From an uncultured Alphaproteobacteria bacterium (GTDB lineage Bacteria; Pseudomonadota; Alphaproteobacteria; Caulobacterales; Caulobacteraceae), in contig CAIYSH010000009.1 in assembly GCA_903928755.1 (NCBI GenBank), positions 1 to 14,773 on the forward strand: a DNA stretch of 14,773 bases, in the 5' to 3' direction. Below the pieces are notes generated by a model that was not told where the DNA came from, did not search any database, and saw only the letters and a program-made list of their open reading frames with translations. Shown here in pieces: positions 1 through 6,646 of this stretch (the stretch's first letter is position 1; every line of letters starts with the position of its first letter). The translations under genes were made by a program, and so were the position numbers.

Positions 1-458
1 GCAAGCCCTGCAGCCTGTGCTGCACGGGCAGCCACTGCGACATTGGAAAAGACACAAAATCCCATGGGCCTGTGAGGTTCGGCATGATGTCCAGGCGGGC
101 GGACGGCGCAGAATGACCTGTCACCAATTCCCGCGGCGACATCCCGGACCGCCTGGGTGACAGCGCCGGCTGCCCGCCGCGCAGCCTCAAGGCTGCCGGG
201 AGACATGAAAGTATCTTCGTCCAGCATGAGCCGCCCCTCCAGGGGGGCCGAACCGAATATGGCGTCGACATAGTCGCCGAGATGCACGGCAGCCAGGTCA
301 TCCCTTGAAATCAGTGGAGCTTCGCGCCAGTCGAGGTCGAGGTCACGGGCTGCCTTCAGGGCGTCAATGACCGCCGCAAGACGCTCGGGTCGCTCCGGAT
401 GGCCGACGCCGGGATTGTGGCCAAACATACCGGAATGGGTGTAAATCCCGACCGTCAT
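1..458 (-). CDS. Histone deacetylase family protein (AcuC/HDAC-like), N-terminal part
   Basis: This is the first 152 codons of a zinc-dependent deacetylase/amidohydrolase of the HDAC superfamily; the rest lies beyond the left edge. Translating the minus strand from the ATG at 458 gives HPERPERL at residues 20-27, the usual N-terminal motif of AcuC and class II HDAC-like proteins. It then gives a DEDTFMSPGSLEAA segment (80-93) and RPPGHHAEPHRPMGFC (120-135), which holds the catalytic His-His pair. The zinc ligands should lie further downstream and cannot be seen. The family usually has over 300 residues. It removes acetyl groups from lysine side chains, acetylpolyamines or small amides in the cytoplasm, and the substrate cannot be told from this half. 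The start is supported by GGAG about nine bases upstream; an upstream ATG is out of frame. The gene is divergent from a GNAT acetyltransferase, with 34 bp between the starts. Confidence 0.9.
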   Translation of the reverse strand, partial: MTVGIYTHSGMFGHNPGVGHPERPERLAAVIDALKAARDLDLDWREAPLISRDDLAAVHLGDYVDAIFGSAPLEGRLMLDEDTFMSPGSLEAARRAAGAVTQAVRDVAAGIGDRSFCAVRPPGHHAEPHRPMGFCVFSNVAVAARAAQAAGL

Positions 459-492
459 CTCGACTCCATGCAGAGCGTTTCAGGTTTCCTCT

Positions 493-1014
493 ATGGCTGA
501 ATTAACCATTCGTAAAGCACAAGCCGCTGACGCCCGCGTCCTTTCCCGCATTGGTGCCGAGACCTTCATTGAAACTTTCGGACACCTTTATCCCGAGGCC
601 GATCTCACAGACTATCTGGCGAGCGCCTATGACGAACACGCCGCACGGACCGGTCTTGAGGACCCTCGCAAGGCATCCTGGCTGGTGGAAGCAGATGGCG
701 TGGCCGTCGGCTTTGCAACGGCCGGCCCCTGTGACCTGCCGCACGCAGAGGTGGGCCCTGGTGCCTTGGAACTCAAGCGGATCTACCTGCTGAAGGCCCA
801 TCAAAATGGCGGGACAGGCTCCGCCCTGTTTGGCGAGGTCATGGCCTGGCTGATGGCGCAGAACCCCCGGGATCTGTGGATTGGTGTCTGGTCAGAAAAC
901 ACCGGTGCACAACGGTTCTATGCGCGACACGGCTTTGAAAAAGTCGGCGAGTACGGTTTCAGGGTCGGGGCTACGGTGGACCATGAATACATCCTGCGGC
1001 GAAGCGTCCCGTAA
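493..1014 (+). CDS. GNAT family N-acetyltransferase, PaiA-like
   Basis: A 173-residue single-domain GNAT that should transfer acetyl from acetyl-CoA to an amine. The acetyl-CoA-binding motif A is visible at residues 95-112 as the strand LKRIYLL followed by the pyrophosphate loop QNGGTGSAL. Motif B is the GVWSENTGAQRFYARHGF segment (131-148), with the Asn and Tyr typical of the fold, and the protein ends in a short strand containing DHEYIL. The N-terminal ETF-ETFGHLYPE pattern and overall layout resemble PaiA-type polyamine acetyltransferases of Bacillus, but substrate assignment from this resemblance is only an inference. No clear Shine-Dalgarno sequence precedes the ATG, so the message may be nearly leaderless or weakly translated. 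It is divergent from the deacetylase-family gene at 1-458, which could make the two opposing enzymes. Confidence 0.88.
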   Translation: MAELTIRKAQAADARVLSRIGAETFIETFGHLYPEADLTDYLASAYDEHAARTGLEDPRKASWLVEADGVAVGFATAGPCDLPHAEVGPGALELKRIYLLKAHQNGGTGSALFGEVMAWLMAQNPRDLWIGVWSENTGAQRFYARHGFEKVGEYGFRVGATVDHEYILRRSVP

Positions 1015-1053
1015 CCCCGGGCAATTCCCCCGCCTTCCGGGCTGGACAGAGCG

Positions 1054-1077
1054 TCCTGCAATCTTCATCTTGCAGGA
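1054..1077. other. 8-bp perfect inverted repeat between the GNAT and VWA genes
   Basis: TCCTGCAA (1054-1061) is followed by an 8-base spacer and TTGCAGGA (1070-1077). It lies 40 bp after the GNAT stop and 37 bp before the VWA start. No T-tract follows, so it is not a canonical intrinsic terminator. It could be a weak terminator, an operator or a hairpin in the leader of the VWA message. The repeat itself is certain; its role is not. Confidence 0.45.
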
Positions 1078-1113
1078 TCAAACAGTTGTTCGTCCCTAGA
1101 GGGGAACCCGCCC

Positions 1114-2307
1114 ATGTTCATGCGCTTCTTCACCGAACTGCGCGACGCCAAGGTCCCGGTGTCGCTCAAGGAATACCTCATGCTCATGGAGACCCTGGAC
1201 AAGGCTGTTATCGACCGGTCGGTCGAGGACTTCTATTTCCTGTCCCGCGCGGCCCTGGTGAAGGACGAAAAGAACCTCGATCGCTTTGATCAGGTTTTCG
1301 GCCATGTTTTCAAGGGGCTGGACAAGGTCGAAGGGCTTGGTGTCACCGACATTCCGGCAGAGTGGCTGAAGCGGATTTCAGACCAGTTCCTGACCGAAGA
1401 AGAAAAGGCCCAGATCGAGGCCATGGGTGGCTTTGACAAGCTGATGGAAGCCCTGGCTGAACGCATGCGCAAACAGCAGGAAGAAGAGGGCGAAGGCGAA
1501 GGCAAGGGTAAGGGCAAGAACGGCCAGGGCCCGGCTGGCGACTCGCCCATCGGTGCCAATGGCTACCACCCCGAAGGCGTGCGGATCGGCCAGGATAAGG
1601 GCCGTCATGGCAAGGCCATCAAGGTCTGGGACAAGCGCGAATACAAGAACCTGGACGACTCGGTTGAACTGGGCACCCGAAATATCAAGGTTGCCCTGCG
1701 CCGCCTGCGCAAGTGGACCCGGGACGGTGCCGCCGAAGAACTTGACATGGACGGCACGATCCAGGGCACGGCCGAAAAGGGCTATCTGGACATCCAGCTG
1801 CGGCCCGAACGCCGGAACAAGATCAGCGTCCTGATCTTTTTCGACATTGGTGGCTCAATGGATAGCCACATCAAGATCTGCGAAGAGCTGTTCTCGGCGG
1901 CCCGTTCCGAGTTCAAGAACATGGAATTCTACTATTTCCATAACTGCCTCTATGAGAGCGTCTGGAAGGACAATCGCCGCCGCCACGCCGAGAAGCTGTC
2001 GACCTTCGACGTGCTCCACAAGTTCTCCAAGGACTACAAGGTCATCTTCGTCGGCGACGCGACCATGAGCCCGTACGAAATCACCTATCCGGGCGGGTCG
2101 GTCGAACACTGGAACGAAGAGGCCGGGGCCATCTGGATGGACCGGGTCGGACAGACCTTTGATGACGTCGTCTGGCTGAACCCGACGGCGGAACGCCATT
2201 GGGATTATACGCCGTCGATCGAGGTCATGCGCCAGCTGGTCGGCGACCGGATGTTCCCCCTGACCATTGAAGGCCTGGAAAAGGCCATGAAGGAACTGGC
2301 CCGCTAA
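1114..2307 (+). CDS. CoxE-like VWA domain-containing protein
   Basis: A 397-residue cytoplasmic protein of the CoxE-like von Willebrand factor A family. These proteins normally work with a MoxR-type AAA+ ATPase in maturation, metal-insertion or chaperone-like tasks. Residues 1-118 form a mostly helical N-terminal domain. Residues 119-145 are a low-complexity linker alternating Glu, Gly and Lys. The C-terminal VWA domain has its metal-site motif at 244-250 (DIGGSMD), where the canonical DxSxS has Gly in place of the first Ser, a variant I recall as usual in this branch. GDATMSP at 314-320 could supply the threonine of the metal site. No signal peptide or membrane helix is seen. The start at 1114 is favoured by an AGAGGGGAA ribosome site with about nine bases spacing; the Met at codon 3 is too far from it. 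No MoxR gene is adjacent on either side. The exact process served is unknown. Confidence 0.88.
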   Translation: MFMRFFTELRDAKVPVSLKEYLMLMETLDKAVIDRSVEDFYFLSRAALVKDEKNLDRFDQVFGHVFKGLDKVEGLGVTDIPAEWLKRISDQFLTEEEKAQIEAMGGFDKLMEALAERMRKQQEEEGEGEGKGKGKNGQGPAGDSPIGANGYHPEGVRIGQDKGRHGKAIKVWDKREYKNLDDSVELGTRNIKVALRRLRKWTRDGAAEELDMDGTIQGTAEKGYLDIQLRPERRNKISVLIFFDIGGSMDSHIKICEELFSAARSEFKNMEFYYFHNCLYESVWKDNRRRHAEKLSTFDVLHKFSKDYKVIFVGDATMSPYEITYPGGSVEHWNEEAGAIWMDRVGQTFDDVVWLNPTAERHWDYTPSIEVMRQLVGDRMFPLTIEGLEKAMKELAR

Positions 2308-2308
2308 C

Positions 2309-2323
2309 GGCCCCGATGGGGTC
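2309..2323. other. Short GC hairpin after the VWA gene
   Basis: GGCCCC (2309-2314), loop GAT and GGGGTC (2318-2323) form a six-pair stem with one G-T pair, starting one base after the VWA stop codon. There is no T-run behind it. It might slow polymerase or protect the 3' end, but could equally be chance in GC-rich DNA. Confidence 0.25.
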
Positions 2324-2355
2324 AGTCGCGTCAGACGCCTGAAGGATTCAAGACC

Positions 2356-3012
2356 GTGACGGACATCCCCGCATCGCATGACGCTGCCGACACCGGCGAG
2401 GCTGCGACCAAGGCGGCGGTTTTCAACGCGGCCGAGCGTCTGTTTGCCCTGCATGGCTTCCAGAATGTATCGGTCCGCGACATCACGTCGGAGGCTGGAG
2501 TCAATCTGGCGTCTGTGAATTATCATTTCGGCTCCAAGGACGCCCTGCTGTTCGAAATCTTCCGGCGGCGGACGGCAGAGCTGAACCGGGAGCGGGCCCG
2601 GATGCTGCACGAAGCCTCGGACAATCATCAGGGCAGGCCTCCGGTTCGCGCCATCCTGGAAGCCCTGTTCGCGCCGCCCCTGCGCTGGGCGGCACCCTCT
2701 CTCGACCGCCGCATCTCCGTCCAGTTCATCATCCGCGCAAGGTCCGAAGGAACGGAAGAAATGCGCGATGTCCTGGTCAAGGATGTCAGCCACCTCGCAC
2801 GTTTCGCTGACGCCCTGATCCTGGCCCGTCCCGATCTGCCCCGGGAGACCATCTACTGGCGGCTGCATTTCTGCCTGGGCATGATCCACAATAATCGCTT
2901 TGCCGAGTTTGACCGGCTGCATGTGCTGTCGGACGGCGCAACCCGCGAGGCGGACATCGAAGGCTTGCTGCAACGCATGCTGGACTTTGCAGAAGCCGGA
3001 TTTCTGGCCTGA
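2356..3012 (+). CDS. TetR/AcrR family transcriptional regulator
   Basis: A 218-residue one-component repressor-type regulator. The N-terminal DNA-binding domain is clear: a helix AAVFNAAERLFALHGF (20-35), then the helix-turn-helix at roughly 38-62 with DITSEAGVNLASVNYHFGSKDALL, the signature TetR pattern. The remaining part is helical and variable, as expected for the ligand-binding and dimerisation domain; the ligand cannot be predicted. The start is a GTG with GAAGGA nine bases upstream. Its stop overlaps the apparent CTG start of the MFS carrier downstream, so the two are probably co-transcribed and translationally coupled. The common arrangement is that such a regulator represses its own operon and the exporter, which is inferred here from position. 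It follows the VWA gene by 48 bp, so read-through from that gene is possible. Confidence 0.93.
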   Translation: MTDIPASHDAADTGEAATKAAVFNAAERLFALHGFQNVSVRDITSEAGVNLASVNYHFGSKDALLFEIFRRRTAELNRERARMLHEASDNHQGRPPVRAILEALFAPPLRWAAPSLDRRISVQFIIRARSEGTEEMRDVLVKDVSHLARFADALILARPDLPRETIYWRLHFCLGMIHNNRFAEFDRLHVLSDGATREADIEGLLQRMLDFAEAGFLA

Positions 3013-4187
3013 CCCTCGATCCGACGAAACTGCTGCCCAGGATCTACATCTTCAGGTTCCTGGATGCCTTCCTGCCGATCTATCCGGTCTATGGCGTCAT
3101 GTTCGTGGCGCGCGGCCTGACACCAGTCCAGATTGCTTCCACGCTGATCGCCTGGTCCGTCATCGGCATCGCCCTGCAGATACCCGCAGGGGCCCTGGCG
3201 GACCGCTGGTCAAGACGGGGCGTGCTGGCAGTCGGCCAGGGGATCCGACTCGTCGGGTTTCTCATCTGGCTGATCTGGCCAACCTATCCCGGTTTCCTGG
3301 TCGGCATGATGCTCTGGGGGATCAAGAGCGCCCTGACCAACGGCATTTTCGAAGCCCTTCTCTATGATGAACTCGCCGCCAGGGATCAGCGGGAGTCCTA
3401 TGCCCGTCTGGTCGGCCGAGCCGCAGCCATGGGGTATGTGGCCGTCTTCATGGCTTCGGTCAGTGCGGCCTGGAGCGTGTCCTTCGGCTATCCTGCAGTC
3501 ATTCTGGCCAGCACGGCAGCCACGGCCGCGGCGGGCATGGCGGCCATGGCCCTGCCCCATGCCCGGCACGCCATGACCATTCAAAGGACGGCGGCTTCCC
3601 CGCAGGTCTGGCAGGCCGCCCTGTTTGCCGTCCGCCATCCGGTCATCCCATGGATCATCGCGCTGGCCGCCATGAGCATGGCCATTGGTGGCGGACTGGA
3701 TGGTTTCTGGCCCATCTACGCTTCCGGGACCGGGCTCAGTCTTTCCAAAGTCGCCCTGTTCTCCGGTGCGATCAGCCTGGGACAGATCTCGGCCAATGTT
3801 CTGGCACACAGATTCCGGAACACGCCTGAATGGGCATTTCATCTCCTGCTTCTCGGAATGGGGGCCCTGCTGGTCCTGTCCACAGGACTCTACCGCCCCT
3901 GGACCCTGATCATTGTCGCGATCATCCCCGGCCTTTTCAAAATCATAGATGTGAATTTCGACGCCCGCCTGCAGAACCTGATTGCCTCGGAGTCCCGGGC
4001 CACCATCGGCTCGCTGAAAACCTTCGCGGGTCAGGTGGCAATGACCGGGTTTCTTATCGGCTTCGGGGCCCTGGCCCAGGGCACGTCCTATCGGATGGCC
4101 TTCATAGCCTGCGGCCTGGCGCTGGTCGGTATCGCCCTGGTTTTCCTCCTTGCGAGACGCAGATTTCATCAGGCGGCGGTGACCTAG
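3009..4187 (+). CDS. MFS transporter with apparent CTG start
   Basis: A polytopic inner-membrane carrier of the major facilitator superfamily, about 392 residues if started at CTG 3009. The first ATG in frame (3099) would cut off most of the first membrane helix. The codons before it read PRIYIFRFLDAFLPIYPVYG, a normal MFS helix 1, and the frame stays open back past 3009. No ATG, GTG or TTG occurs between the TetR stop and 3099. CTG at 3009-3011 overlaps the TetR TGA (CTGA) and has GGA eight bases upstream; an ATT at 3000 is the other candidate. The helix 2-3 loop carries MFS motif A as GALADRWSRRGVL (residues 61-73). Substrate is unknown. Coupling to a TetR gene suggests efflux of a toxic or signalling compound, an inference from context. 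Confidence 0.82.
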   Translation: MTLDPTKLLPRIYIFRFLDAFLPIYPVYGVMFVARGLTPVQIASTLIAWSVIGIALQIPAGALADRWSRRGVLAVGQGIRLVGFLIWLIWPTYPGFLVGMMLWGIKSALTNGIFEALLYDELAARDQRESYARLVGRAAAMGYVAVFMASVSAAWSVSFGYPAVILASTAATAAAGMAAMALPHARHAMTIQRTAASPQVWQAALFAVRHPVIPWIIALAAMSMAIGGGLDGFWPIYASGTGLSLSKVALFSGAISLGQISANVLAHRFRNTPEWAFHLLLLGMGALLVLSTGLYRPWTLIIVAIIPGLFKIIDVNFDARLQNLIASESRATIGSLKTFAGQVAMTGFLIGFGALAQGTSYRMAFIACGLALVGIALVFLLARRRFHQAAVT

Positions 4188-4265
4188 ATCCGGTCTGGGC
4201 TTCCCCTCCCGGCGGACTCTGATAGACCGAAGGTATTGATCGGGTCGGATAGTTTTTCAGGGAGA

Positions 4266-4294
4266 GCCCGCACGCCATTTTAAACGGCGCGGGC
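4266..4294. promoter_or_regulatory. Hairpin covering part of the ribosome site of the second MFS gene
   Basis: GCCCG (4266-4270) pairs with CGGGC (4290-4294) and CGCC (4273-4276) with GGCG (4286-4289), with a CA bulge and a nine-base AT-rich loop. The right arm ends directly in the GCGGAA purine stretch that precedes the TTG at 4304. It could hide that ribosome site or be a remnant terminator of the upstream gene, though it lacks a T-run. A separate GGGAGAG lies just before it at 4260-4266. Confidence 0.35.
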
Positions 4295-4303
4295 GGAACG
4301 CAT

Positions 4304-5662
4304 TTGGACAAAGACATTATCAAGGGGCCCGCAGAGGCAGACGCGAACCTGGAAGACCAATCCATGGCCGCCAGGGAAGAAGCTTATGAACGCTTCGTCT
4401 GGGACAATCTGAAACGCAACTATATCGGCAATTACCTGCACGGCATGCTGGGCATGACCGGGTTCAGACTGGTCAATGCCCCAACCTTCCTGCCCGCCTA
4501 TCTGCACCTGATTTCAGGGTCCAATGCCGTGGTCGGTATTGCACTGGGGTTGCAGCAGGTTGGCAGCGTGATTTCACCCATCTTCGGGGCAACCCAGATC
4601 GAGCACCGCACCAAGGTCATGCCGGCCGCCATCTGGATGGGCGGACTTGCACGGGTGCAGATCGTCGGCATGGCCCTGGCAGGCTGGTTCCTGCACGGCC
4701 AACCCCTGATCTACGCCATGATGGCGCTGATGTTCCTGTTCGGCCTGTTCATGGGCACCCAACGGGTGGTGTTCGGCTTCCTGATGGCCAAGGTGATTCC
4801 CCTGAGCCGGCGCGGTCGGCTGCAGGCCTGGCGTAATGCCACCGGCTCGCTGATTGCCGCGGCCCTGGCCTATGCGGCGGGCAAGTACATCATCAAGGCC
4901 AACCTGTTCGGCAACGGCTATTCCACCACCTTTGCCCTTGCAGCCTTCCTGACCACCTGCGGCCTGTGGGCCCTGCAACTCCTGCTCCGTGAACCCGAGC
5001 CCCCGAACCTTCCACCCCAGTCCAGGTTCACGGACCGCCTGAAGGATTTTCCCCGCCTGATACTCGGCGACAAGGACTATGGCTGGTTCCTGGTGATGCA
5101 GATGTTCGGCACGGCCGGACGGGCAGCAACGCCGTTCTATGCGATCTATGTCACGCACCTGATGACGACCATGGGGGCTGTGCATGGCCTGGCCGGCACG
5201 GGGGCCTTCCTGGGCCTGTTGGGCACAGCCTTCATCGGCGCGGACGCAGTCTCCAATCTCGTCTGGGGCTATCTCGGAGACAAGACAGGCTTCAAGCTGG
5301 TGCTGATCCTGTCCATGGCCTTCTCGGTCGCATCGACGGTCCTGCTCATGAATGTCCATGCGCCCTGGGCCTTCTTCCTGGCTTTCTTCGGCCTGGGGGG
5401 TTCACAGTCAGGCTATATGATGGCCGCCCAGACCATGATCCTGGAATTCGGCCGTCGCGAAGAAATGCCCATGCGCATTGCGATCTCCTCCATGGCGGAG
5501 GGTATCATGGCCTCCATCGGGCCTCTGGCAGCCGGACTGGTCGCCGACCGCCTCGGCTATCCCGTGGTGTTCAGCGCCTCAATCGCCTTCCTGGTAATGG
5601 GCCTGATCATCCTGCTGAGCTTCGTCAAGGAGCCCAGGACCGCGCGCCGGGTGACAGCCTAG
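4304..5662 (+). CDS. MFS transporter, second of two
   Basis: A 452-residue inner-membrane carrier of the major facilitator superfamily, with a roughly 45-residue charged cytoplasmic N-terminus before the first helix and then about 12 hydrophobic segments. The helix 2-3 loop has GATQIEHRTKVMP, a degenerate form of motif A. The equivalent loop in the second half reads WGYLGDKTGFKLVL, much closer to the consensus. No substrate can be read from the sequence. It is not evidently a close paralogue of the carrier at 3009-4187, despite lying 116 bp downstream on the same strand. Start choice is open: TTG 4304 has GCGGAA close by, while ATG 4364 (codon 21) has GGAAG eight bases upstream and lies just before the EEAYERFVWDNL segment. 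The longer form is given here. Transcription could come from the TetR-MFS operon or from its own promoter in 4188-4303. Confidence 0.87.
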   Translation: MDKDIIKGPAEADANLEDQSMAAREEAYERFVWDNLKRNYIGNYLHGMLGMTGFRLVNAPTFLPAYLHLISGSNAVVGIALGLQQVGSVISPIFGATQIEHRTKVMPAAIWMGGLARVQIVGMALAGWFLHGQPLIYAMMALMFLFGLFMGTQRVVFGFLMAKVIPLSRRGRLQAWRNATGSLIAAALAYAAGKYIIKANLFGNGYSTTFALAAFLTTCGLWALQLLLREPEPPNLPPQSRFTDRLKDFPRLILGDKDYGWFLVMQMFGTAGRAATPFYAIYVTHLMTTMGAVHGLAGTGAFLGLLGTAFIGADAVSNLVWGYLGDKTGFKLVLILSMAFSVASTVLLMNVHAPWAFFLAFFGLGGSQSGYMMAAQTMILEFGRREEMPMRIAISSMAEGIMASIGPLAAGLVADRLGYPVVFSASIAFLVMGLIILLSFVKEPRTARRVTA

Positions 5663-5669
5663 GGCATGC

Positions 5670-5721
5670 CTGACGGGGTTTCCCGCCGGAAAAACGGCGG
5701 GATCACCCTGCCATCCGTCAG
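5670..5721. terminator. Nested inverted repeat between convergent genes, candidate bidirectional terminator
   Basis: An inner hairpin TCCCGCCG (5681-5688), loop GAAAAA, CGGCGGGA (5695-5702) sits inside a second repeat, CTGACGG (5670-5676) with CCGTCAG (5715-5721). The structure starts eight bases after the stop of the rightward MFS gene and covers the stop of the leftward glutathione transferase gene. Location between convergent genes fits a shared transcription end. Neither strand has a clear T-run after the stem, so efficient intrinsic termination is not assured. Confidence 0.5.
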
Positions 5722-6356
5722 CCTCCGACCATCGCCTTTTCCGCTTCGACGAACCCGGCGAACGAGGGGCGTTCGAGGATTGCCGCAACATAGGCAGACG
5801 CCTTGGGATGTGCGACCGGGTCAAGGGTCCAACCCACGTGCATCAGGTTAACAAAAGGACTTGCAACGGCAATGTCGGCCAGGGTCAGCCGGTCTTCGAG
5901 CAGGAAGCCGGAATCCGGAATGACCGTCTCCAGATAGGCGACGGCGGCGGGCAGGAGGTTGGTCTCAGCATGGGCCGCAGCAGCTTCGTCTCCAGGCTTT
6001 CCCATGAACCTGGGCATGACCAGACGATTGAAAAACATGGGCCCGACAGCTCCCACCAGAATTGTATCGGCGTATTCATCAAACCAGATCGCCTTGGCTC
6101 GCGCCTTGGCGTCAACCGGTATCAAGTTGGGTTCGGACTTCAGTGCTTCGAGATAGGCCACAATGGCGGAGGAATCTGCCAGGGTGAAGTCGCCGTCCTC
6201 AAGCGCCGGGATCTTGCCAAAAGGGCTGGCGGCCTTGAAAGCCGGAGACCCTCCGCCCATTCCGCCCGGCGCGCTCTCGACGGCCACGCCCTTTTCGGCA
6301 GCAAATGCCAGGGCCTTGCGGACAAAAGGTGACAATGACGAGCCGTAGATGATCAT
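5718..6356 (-). CDS. Glutathione S-transferase family protein
   Basis: A 212-residue cytoplasmic glutathione transferase with the usual two-domain plan. The thioredoxin-like N-terminal domain starts MIIYGSSLSPFVRKAL, where Ser7 or Ser10 is in the region of the glutathione-activating residue. It continues with the cis-proline segment GKIPALEDGDF (48-57, Pro50) and the glutathione-binding DSSAI (61-65). The helical C-terminal domain contains LTLADIAVASPF, the conserved N-capping box and hydrophobic staple. The electrophilic substrate is unknown. Its ATG overlaps the stop of the DUF3253 gene by ATGA (6353-6356), so translation is coupled. It is the last gene of a three-gene operon led by an acyl-CoA dehydrogenase, pointing to conjugation of reactive metabolites or isomerisation of acyl intermediates. 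That role is an inference. Confidence 0.93.
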   Translation of the reverse strand: MIIYGSSLSPFVRKALAFAAEKGVAVESAPGGMGGGSPAFKAASPFGKIPALEDGDFTLADSSAIVAYLEALKSEPNLIPVDAKARAKAIWFDEYADTILVGAVGPMFFNRLVMPRFMGKPGDEAAAAHAETNLLPAAVAYLETVIPDSGFLLEDRLTLADIAVASPFVNLMHVGWTLDPVAHPKASAYVAAILERPSFAGFVEAEKAMVGG

Positions 6357-6643
6357 TCTTCAGGTCCTTCAGGAATAGGTGCCGCAAATTTCGGGTCCCC
6401 CGGCAAGGGCATGCGCAGGCGGTAGACGCCCTTGAAATTTTCAGGATCTGCCGGCTTTCCGTGACGGGTCACAATGATCTGTCCCCGTCGCGCCAGCCCA
6501 CGGGCCGTGGCGCGGACATGGCCGGTCAGCCTCTGCCAGCGCTCAGGGCTGGCGGCCCGGGCCACATCTTCCGATGACGCGGACTTGCCCGGAGGCAGCT
6601 TGCTCAGCAGCTCCAGGATCACGGCTTCCATGTCTACGGTCAT
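6353..6643 (-). CDS. DUF3253 domain-containing protein
   Basis: A 96-residue protein matching the small DUF3253 family. It has an N-terminal helix (AVILELLSKLPPGKSAS), a central stretch with EDVARAASPERW followed by VRATARGLARRGQIIVTRHGKP, and a C-terminal strand ending VYRLRM. The order of helices and the GQIIVTRHGKP hairpin look like a winged-helix fold, and the family is generally considered nucleic-acid-binding-like, but no function is established that I know of. It sits between an acyl-CoA dehydrogenase (3 bp upstream) and a glutathione transferase (4-bp overlap), so all three must be co-transcribed. A GGGGCGG stretch in the end of the dehydrogenase gene serves as ribosome site. A local regulatory role in the operon is possible but unsupported. 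Confidence 0.82.
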   Translation of the reverse strand: MTVDMEAVILELLSKLPPGKSASSEDVARAASPERWQRLTGHVRATARGLARRGQIIVTRHGKPADPENFKGVYRLRMPLPGDPKFAAPIPEGPEE

Positions 6644-6646
6644 GGT

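Noticed and set aside
1440..1530. Repetitive GAA/GGC/AAG bases in the VWA gene considered as a nucleotide repeat
   Set aside because: It is a coding low-complexity linker (Glu/Gly/Lys) without exact repeat units, and the frame is intact.
1855..2973. Long open frame on the minus strand (over 370 codons) across the VWA and TetR genes
   Set aside because: It lies antisense to two genes with strong family motifs, has no recognisable domain and a composition typical of reverse-strand reading of GC-rich genes.
3210..4169. Minus-strand open frame of about 320 codons inside the first MFS gene
   Set aside because: Antisense shadow: Gly/Asp/Gln-rich with no domain, while the plus strand encodes a clear carrier.
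4574..5359. Minus-strand open frame of about 260 codons inside the second MFS gene
   Set aside because: Same reason: His/Gln/Gly-rich antisense product opposite a well-supported membrane protein.
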